Assembly (NCBI GenBank): GCA_029449235.1
Contig: JANATG010000007.1
Span: forward strand, 2,294,001-2,358,000
Length of the DNA: 64,000 bases
Direction of reading: 5' to 3'
Origin: Linnemannia schmuckeri
Lineage: Eukaryota; Mortierellomycota; Mortierellomycetes; Mortierellales; Mortierellaceae
Part shown: positions 57,198 to 64,000 of the stretch, piece by piece
Layout of the letters: each line of letters starts with the position of its first letter
How positions within the stretch are numbered: position 1 is the first letter of the stretch
Notes under the pieces: generated by a model
The model's database searches: none
Seen by the model: the letters and a program-made list of their open reading frames with translations, nothing else
What the model was told of the DNA's origin: nothing
Position numbers and translations under genes: made by a program

Positions 57198-58676
57198 TCT
57201 CTTGAAGTACAATGGCTGAAAGACGAGTGCAAGTTCAATAATGCTACCAAGTTTATGGTGGACTGCTCCGTGGCAGAAACCGAAGCACTGGATCAATCCT
57301 TTCATGCATATGACATCTATTACTACTCCTTTCATGTAGGGCAGGCGTGGGAGAGAAAGATGCGACAACATTACGATGTGAGTAAAGAAGTCGTTTACAT
57401 TGAGTATTTATCAACTTATGCTCCGCACTGTATCTGATATTTGCTAATGCATTTTGCTTTTCTAATACACGTTGACTTTTTAAGAATCCTTAGGTGAAAA
57501 ACAGCACTGTTATGCGTGAACCTCTTAATGTCATTCGATGTGCTACATCAGAGATTGAGCTTCAAGCAAAATGGAATAACTTTAAGAGTTTGTTTCCATT
57601 AGCCACCAAGTTGATTTCATATCTGGAAAAGCAATGGATGGTGCTAAAGAAGTTGGCCAAATGGGCGCTTTACCTTCGTGAGGTATAAAATAGCTGCATT
57701 ATATATATTCTCCATTTAAGCAAGAAAATGCAGAGTAGCTCTAACATACATAGTTTGTACATTTACCATATTTATTCACGCAATAGAATTACCAGGACAC
57801 AAATACCAACAATCTTGTTGAGAGCTGGCGTAAAACTTTGAAACGACAACACTTGAAAATATGAACGCAATTTGCGTGCAGACGACTTGGTCTGTCTACT
57901 TCAAGGAGTAGTAGATGTTGATTTCAGGACCGCTCACTTTAAGATCACTCATGGAGTACAACCCATGGTCTTCTCGCAATATGAAAAGGCCAAGAAGGCA
58001 AAGGTCTTGGCGCTGGCATTCGATGTCGTCAGCAATATGGTCTCTGAAGCGGCAGAACTATTCAAAGTATGGACAAATAAGTGTATGCAAGGGCGCAATG
58101 TGTGATAACATCCTGTTTTTAACCTTTTTTAACTTTTTTTTTTTAAAAAAAATACACTCCAATTTCTTGTTTTTTCGTTCACAGAGCCCAACAAGAAGTA
58201 TAGAGTCAGTGCAGTGCAGGCGTGGATATTATGCTTCTTTTTTCATGTAATTGTGCCGAATACATTCGACACAAGGTACCCTGCAAGCGCATGTACCTCG
58301 TATCAAGGATGTACAATGGTATGGAAGTTTACTTTGGTGGACACCCTATTCTTGCGCAAGAGCTAATCAGTTGTGATAACGACCTAATTGATGATTCAGA
58401 GAAAAGTATCCCATAGCATCTCCGTCTCCAGCTTCAAAAGCATCGGGTAGAAGAACGAGAACAAGACGTCGGAAACACCTTGGCTTTCGAGGCATGTGAG
58501 ACCAAGGCACTGGTTATTGCGGAGACGATACTCCAGGAGATAAGAATACAAAAAAAAAAGAAAGTGTACACTCCGGTTCATGCAAACTGTGGTCGCAGGG
58601 CTAGAGCGCACTTTGCTTGAAGTCAAGGGTCTTAATGCTGTGGCTGCCGGCCGTACATGTCAATGAATAAAGTGCT

Positions 58677-58969
58677 CAAAGTCAAACGAATCAAATGAGT
58701 CTTTGAGACGCCAAACGAATTGTTCCAGTTTCACTTGGAATTATTTCCATATTAAGAAATATCTGAAGCATTCGAGTTCTAGGACTACTTATTTCTCCTT
58801 TCCGTTCCAGCCAATAGATGAATTCTCGCATTGTCCTGTTTCCTCGCGTGTTAGTGACGTAGTACAGATTCCTAAGAGGAACCAGGCACGAACGTTCATC
58901 CATCTCAAGTTGCAACCCTCTAGCCGACCGGCAGGACCGACAACAGGACGATTAAGCACACAGGAACTA
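58677..58969. other. Short intergenic gap
   Basis: Spacer between the end of the MULE remnant and the next F-box-like copy. Nothing recognisable. Confidence 0.45.
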
Positions 58970-61640
58970 ATGGATCAGCTCTCATAACTCCCTACAGAGC
59001 CTCCAACATATCATCCACTTCCTCCCCCTCAAAGGCAGAGCCACTTTACTACAGGTCAACAACTATGTCGTCTCCATCACCCTTTCTCACACACTCCGAC
59101 CCCTTACAAAACTCATTTCACTCAAAACGAAGGACACCGTAGCAAAGGACAATGTACACCTCGGGATCCATCGACTCTTTCGTTCGAATGCTTCTTGCTC
59201 GTCACTCCAGCGACATTGGTCCCCTTCCCAAGGGCATCTCTGTGCCCTATGAATTCGATATCCTCACCATCAGCAACAACAGCTCACTAGACTACACGGC
59301 ACATATTCATCACCTCAGACAGTGGACAATTGCCTCTCTCGCACATCTGAAGTGGGAACATCCAAATCCTGCCTTGCAAAGCTACGTCCTCCAGGAAGAT
59401 CTCCAGCGTACCTACTGCTTCAACCCCTTTTACCGTCCTATCAACAGAGATTTCGTCCGAGTACAGGCGACGACATCCGTAACTATAACGACAACATATC
59501 TCTTCAGTACTTTCGAATGGCACATTCCCGAGAAGTCAATTGGATCCTTATGAGCCCTATCCTCAAACAACTCCAGACATTGACAGTTCCTGTCTTGGAC
59601 ACCAGACGATACATCAGTGTCATCGATCGCCTTCGGGATCTGGAGAATGTATTGTTCGTTCTGGATGAGCTCTTTGTTTATGGTCCAGCAAATAGTCCCA
59701 GCAATAATGGCTACAGTCAGACAGACGTAGAAGAGATCCTGCGGACAACCAAGGCGCGCGAAGAGGCAACAATGCAGGATTTGTTCCTTTTCGTCAAGGA
59801 GCACAATCGACGCTTCAACAATCAACTCAGGACGGTGGAGTGTCCTGAAAGCTATATGTGGACGGGAATTATACAGATGTGCCCTGAGACAGTACAGTTT
59901 GAGTTGTTGAAAACGCTGCAGATGTTCCGTTCACCCTTATCGATCAACCATGTCAACCAGATCAATTTGTCGCCCATGTGGCGTCGATCGATCTTATGGA
60001 CGTTCGGGAGATCAGCATTACTGATCATTCAGGATTCGTGTATGATCAACTCTGCGGCAATCGAAACTTTTTCTGGCAGTGTCATTCACTCAGGAAGGTC
60101 AGGATGTCGACCCTTGGACCTGGTATCTTCTCCTAGGCAGTGCAGGAAAAGAAAGACATTGTCAGTAGCATTGGCAACAGTTACAGCAACCAGGAACAGC
60201 CGTTCTTACAAGAGAATCAGGAGGACGGACGTTCACTTCTGCTAAACCATGGGATGATATCGCTGGGGGATGTTGAAATTAAAGAGCCCAGGACGGCGCC
60301 TTTGACAGATGAGATGGACAACATTGTGTTTGCCTTTTTGCCAAACACTAACAAGAATCCAAGTCTACAGCTCATCCGCTCGACGATAAGATCCAAGGAT
60401 CTCACCCCAACTTGGCAGTAGCCAATTTCCGACGGGAGAGGTTTATCTCGGTCGACAGAGTGCAGCACAAACGGACCTTTTGGCTCCAAAGACCTTACAT
60501 GTGGACCTCAGTACAAGGGTTCGTCTCGTCCTTGGTCCAGGATTTCTCGCCCACTGTCCCAGAGTGAAAGCGGTCAGGCTTCAGGATATGACATATGACA
60601 ATCAGTCTCAGGAAGTGATCTGTCAGCGTTGGTTTCCGGTCCGCCCACGACGAATCAAGTTGTTTTCCCTGGTTGAGTGGCCTGCTCTGACGTTTCATCC
60701 TGACAAGTTGTACTTGACCCGGCGCCTTGCAGGCCTTGTCTTGTCTAAAAGAACCGGTTCAAATGAACAATACTTCATCTCGCCGTTCTTGGAAGACGAA
60801 TATGAAAACGCCGACCACTACCACCATGTGCTAGGGACTGAGGAATGACAGCAACAATGGAGATATGATTAGGATTACCTCGCCTTGAGAGATTGATCCT
60901 CAATTCCGAGTTTGCGCTTCGGTTTGATTTTCGGATGTTGATGAAGTGTCCTGTTCTAAAGACTTTGACCCTAAACATCCACACCGTCACAAGACCTGCC
61001 CGCACTTTGACCCGGGAAGAACTCCTTGAGCCATCCCTCACTACTATTCCCATGAGAACAACAGCGATTGCCAGGCTTTAGAAGTAAGAGACGTCTCTAG
61101 AAAGCGGAGTGTGACTTTCAAATTGGGCACATTGGAATTGCATGGCGGATGGTCCATGGCAGACTCGGGAGTTTCTCTCTTCGCGAAGTCCTGACAGAGA
61201 CATTCCCCAACCTGCAGTATTTTGGAGCCCACTATTGGACCCCTGACATGGCTACAGTCGAACATGTCTTGGACACTGAGCAGTTTATACCCTTGGCGGA
61301 TTCCAAGACCCGGCCCATGTCGTTTAGATTAGATTTGTCACAGGATGAGGAGATGAGGCGGGCAGAGGTGGTAGGATTGGTGCATCCTGCGGATGAGGTG
61401 TGTGATTCGAGTGGGAAAGATACAGGCGAGGGTGAAGGAGGGGGGAGTGTTGTTGTTGTTGCCGATGGAAGTTTATTACAGGTTTACAAAGTGTGGTGTC
61501 CTGAAGCTAGCTCCCTTCTCCTTCTTCTCGTTGTCGTAGACGTTCTTGTCAGTGGTGAAATAAAAATGAAGAATGCTGGAACTCTCACTCAATGTTCGTT
61601 TGTTATGTTTTTGAGATATATAGGTATCTATGGGCAGTAA
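58970..61640 (+). pseudogene. Heavily broken F-box-like copy on the plus strand
   Basis: The start is the ATG at 58970, MDQLS, with a TAA at 58985-58987 followed by LPTEPPTYH. The frame then changes to LQVNNYVVSITLSHTL. Later blocks are SIDSFVRMLLARHSSD (59165), LDYTAHIHHLRQWTI (59287), NWILMSPILKQLQTLTVPV (about 59540), FVKEHNRRFNNQLRTVECPE (about 59790), LAHCPRVKAVRLQDM (60540), VEWPALTFHPDKLYLTRRLA (60670) and LNSEFALRFDFRMLMKCPVL (60897). LTETFPNLQYFGAHYWT (about 61190) follows. At least six stops or frame changes are needed. The exact 3' end is uncertain. Confidence 0.72.
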
Positions 61641-64000
61641 CGGAGTGAAATAATACGAGAAAAAAAAATAGGTAGATGAGGAAGGGGCGCTTACAACGTT
61701 AAACATACAAAGAGAGCAGCGCGTTCCCTTGCTCGTACTTCCAAATCAGTTCTTCTGGTGTCAACAGTGTAGAGGGGAGGGTGTGGACGCCATGAAGTTG
61801 GATCGAGGCTCGAAAACAAAAGGCGATGGCAAGGCAAGGCAAGGCAAGGGAGTTTAGCAAGTTATTGTATCTCCCTCCGAAAGCAAACAGCTGGACTAAG
61901 TGTTTTGGCTTGTGTGTGCGCCTCTTTGTGGCGATGCGGGAGTGGGTAGGTGGGCTTGCATTATACAATCTGTGCAACAAGCTCGCCACACATGCAGAGT
62001 AAAAATAACATCATGTATCACGTTGACAAAAGGGGAAAAAAACGCGACAAGGGTTTGGTGAGATCGCAGTTCGAACCTCTTTTTCGCGACTGACATTGCG
62101 CACTCTTTGTTTCGTTTGGTCTCATAATGGGTAAGGACGAGGGGGAGGGTAGCACTCAATATTTTCTTAGCCTATGAGAGATGCCCTCCCTACCATACCC
62201 CTAGAGCGAACTTTTCCACTGCCTCGTTTTTTCAGTTTTAGCGAGTCGATTCTCGATTGCTGCTCCCTACCTCTTTACATTTTTTTTAACAAGCAAAGAC
62301 TAAAAATAAACAGAATTTCGCGTTGCGCGAAAAAAATAAGAAAGAGAAAGAGCGCGCAGGCTATTATGAAATAGCATCGCTTTTTGAGCAGTGGGAGAAA
62401 TTCGGCCTTTTGGAGTTAGGTTAGTTAATTAGCAGTTGAGCGAAAGGAACTCTATAGGTCGCTCTGCATCGTCTTATCCTATCCTTTTGATTTATTCATG
62501 CGAGAGAAAAACGCGTGGGAGGGTCTCTCCTTCACTTGATTTTTGTGTTTCTGTAAACAAAATTAGAAAGGGGTAAGGAGGAGGAGGGACGTTCTCTTTC
62601 TATTCTTGTTGATGTCTAGATCTGTGTTTATCATCCCTTAGTGTACCCATTTGAAAGAACGGAAACAAAGGGTGTGGCAGGGTAAGAAAAAAGTAAAAAG
62701 GAAAAGAGATGGGCGGCGACACGATTTAAAATAACTGCAGGAACGCACCTAAAGAGGATGGGCAAGGAAAGAGAGACAGGTATCCAAAGGGGCGCGTGTT
62801 TGTGCGAGACGAGGGCAGTGCAGCAATGTGAACGACGGTGAGAAAGGACGACCTGAAAACAAACAACGCAACATGAACATCACCACCCTTTTGCGGCGTT
62901 GCTTTTCTTTTCTTTTTTCTACTCATGGGCACAGATAGAAGAATCATACATTTGCTTGTGATTTGTACATACCTGCTTACGTGCACCCCCGGGCCATAAC
63001 ATACAGACATACATACCATTTCTCTCGCACATACCTCTCTCTCCTTTGCTCGCTTCCTCGGGCATATCCCCCTCTCCTTCTTTCACCCATCCATTCCCCT
63101 CCTTCCCGCTTACCTTTAAACACACAGACTGGACTGAAAATGTGCACATCCCAAAAATAGATAAACCTTAGTGACCTCTGTAATTAGTTTACTCACTCCT
63201 CATTGGTCCATCTCAATTTGATGTTTTACTTTTTACTTTTTTTTGCACTCCACAAAGCAACATACCCAGGCACCACCCTCCCTAAACGAAAAATGCTATC
63301 AGTCTCTAAGTGATGGTGTTTGGACGGAGTGTGAGTTTGTCTCGTAAGAAGTAGGACAAGGGATAGAGCATGCAACAAGGGATGTTACCGAAGTAAAATG
63401 GTGAAAATGGGCACGTTTTACATAACGATGGCATTGGGGTGTATGGACATATACAGTGGGGTCAGACTATCACAGCACAGCACAGAACGAACCCGGTGGT
63501 TACTCCGTCAAAATTTATTATATCCCCTCACCCTTTCTTTCCTGCCTTCGTATTAGCTATCACCCTCCTTTTACATGACGTTGTTCATTCCGAATGAGAT
63601 CTCTTTGGGACCCCCCAAAAAAAGTCAAACTGGTGCATGCACAATACATTGGCGTGGTATATGTTTGACGATGATGGTTGGTCGGCTTTGGCTTGCCTTC
63701 TTCCCAGACATGATCAATTTAAAAAATGCATGTCCTGCATACAGCCTGCCTACGATTACAATCGCAATTTCCGTTGTAGAAAGCGAAAGAGGGACAGGAA
63801 AAGAATAGGTTGGTTATCAAGCCTAACTTAGTCAGGTTAATGAGAATAGGTGTGGCGGAGAAGAATAAGAAAAAGAGGCCAAAGTATGAAAAAACCTCCA
63901 GGCGATCTGGGTTTTTTTGAGCATGGGCTATCTTTTCTTGACTTTCTTCATTCCTCGTTTATTCCAAGGAACAAAAGGAACAGAACAGCCAAGCTGGGGT
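61641..64000. other. Right-hand 2.4 kb, no convincing gene
   Basis: Frames are short and of unrecognised content on both strands. Simple repeats are present: (GGCAA)n at 61828-61849, CACAG units at 63473-63485, and CT-rich stretches around 63030-63110 that could be a leader for a gene outside or spliced within the window. I cannot support a gene model here. Confidence 0.45.

Larger units (their letters stand above)
53894..58676 (+). pseudogene. Broken MULE transposase with SWIM zinc finger, interrupted by a nested element
   Basis: Starts at the ATG at 53894 (MSGLRVRGVFLSPNDFD) with a TGA at 53993-53995. Recognisable parts in order: ELEWIKAKVASDQNWKAIRA (about 54450-54520, the DNA-binding region of FAR1/MULE proteins, followed by a GTATGT donor), VVEFPQHFVFAWCAKFQLR (about 55090), and HKSIVRMNSTHNVVKSN (about 55235). 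MULE transposases normally have a catalytic MDSTH there, and here it reads MNSTH. ANMEIPIAFMVCNSES follows. After the nested element the gene resumes with KFMVDCSVAETEA (about 57250), NNLVESWRKTLKRQHLK (57806) and CNCAEYIRHKVPCKRM (about 58250). The last is a SWIM finger whose expected His is Arg. Multiple exons, stops and a lost catalytic Asp show it is inactive. Confidence 0.8.

Overview
The window looks like a gene-poor, repeat-rich region of a fungal nuclear genome. The best guess is an early-diverging soil fungus of the Mortierella/Linnemannia type (Mucoromycota sensu lato). The evidence is short spliceosomal introns of roughly 90-160 nt with GTAAGT/GTATGT-like donors, pyrimidine-rich leaders, a fragment of the 3' end of a eukaryotic 28S rRNA, and a large family of F-box-like proteins. 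The assignment to this lineage is inference from protein style; no database search was possible.

Layout. 1-2.2 kb: C-terminally cut F-box-like gene on the minus strand. 2.7-3.4 kb: three-exon RRM gene resembling the N-terminal half of cyclophilin E. 4.5-8.2 kb: three-exon gene joining a probable pseudokinase domain to ankyrin repeats. 8.4-11 kb: broken F-box-like copy. 12.4-18.4 kb: three small secreted-protein genes, with a 280-bp fold-back repeat between the first and second and a signal-peptide remnant of a fourth copy at 30 kb. 18.9-21.4 kb: broken F-box-like copy. 22.7-24 kb: Kelch-type single-pass membrane protein. 25.8-28.4 kb: broken F-box-like copy. 30.4-33.1 kb: decayed 28S rRNA 3' end running into a 2.2-kb palindrome with 1,070-nt arms. 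34-34.7 kb: unrecognised 213-aa gene. 36.8-38 kb: unresolved multi-exon gene. 39-49 kb: four F-box/LRR-like loci, of which only the last (46371-48890, 839 aa) is intact. 49.2-53.3 kb: a decayed gene joining a FEN1/XPG-like flap-nuclease region to a Fanzor (TnpB-like, RuvC) nuclease. 53.9-58.7 kb: a broken MULE transposase gene carrying a nested tyrosine-recombinase element. 59-61.6 kb: another broken F-box-like copy. From about 61.6 kb to the end no convincing gene is visible.

Two processes dominate. The first is expansion and decay of one F-box-like family: nine loci, eight of one type, with one clearly complete and one cut by the window edge. The second is mobile-element activity: the FEN1-Fanzor gene, MULE, tyrosine recombinase, palindromes and a MITE. 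The most interesting item is the FEN1/XPG-Fanzor architecture. This copy carries three stop codons, one frameshift and a lost zinc-ribbon cysteine, so it is probably dead, but the ancestral fusion can be read across the whole locus.
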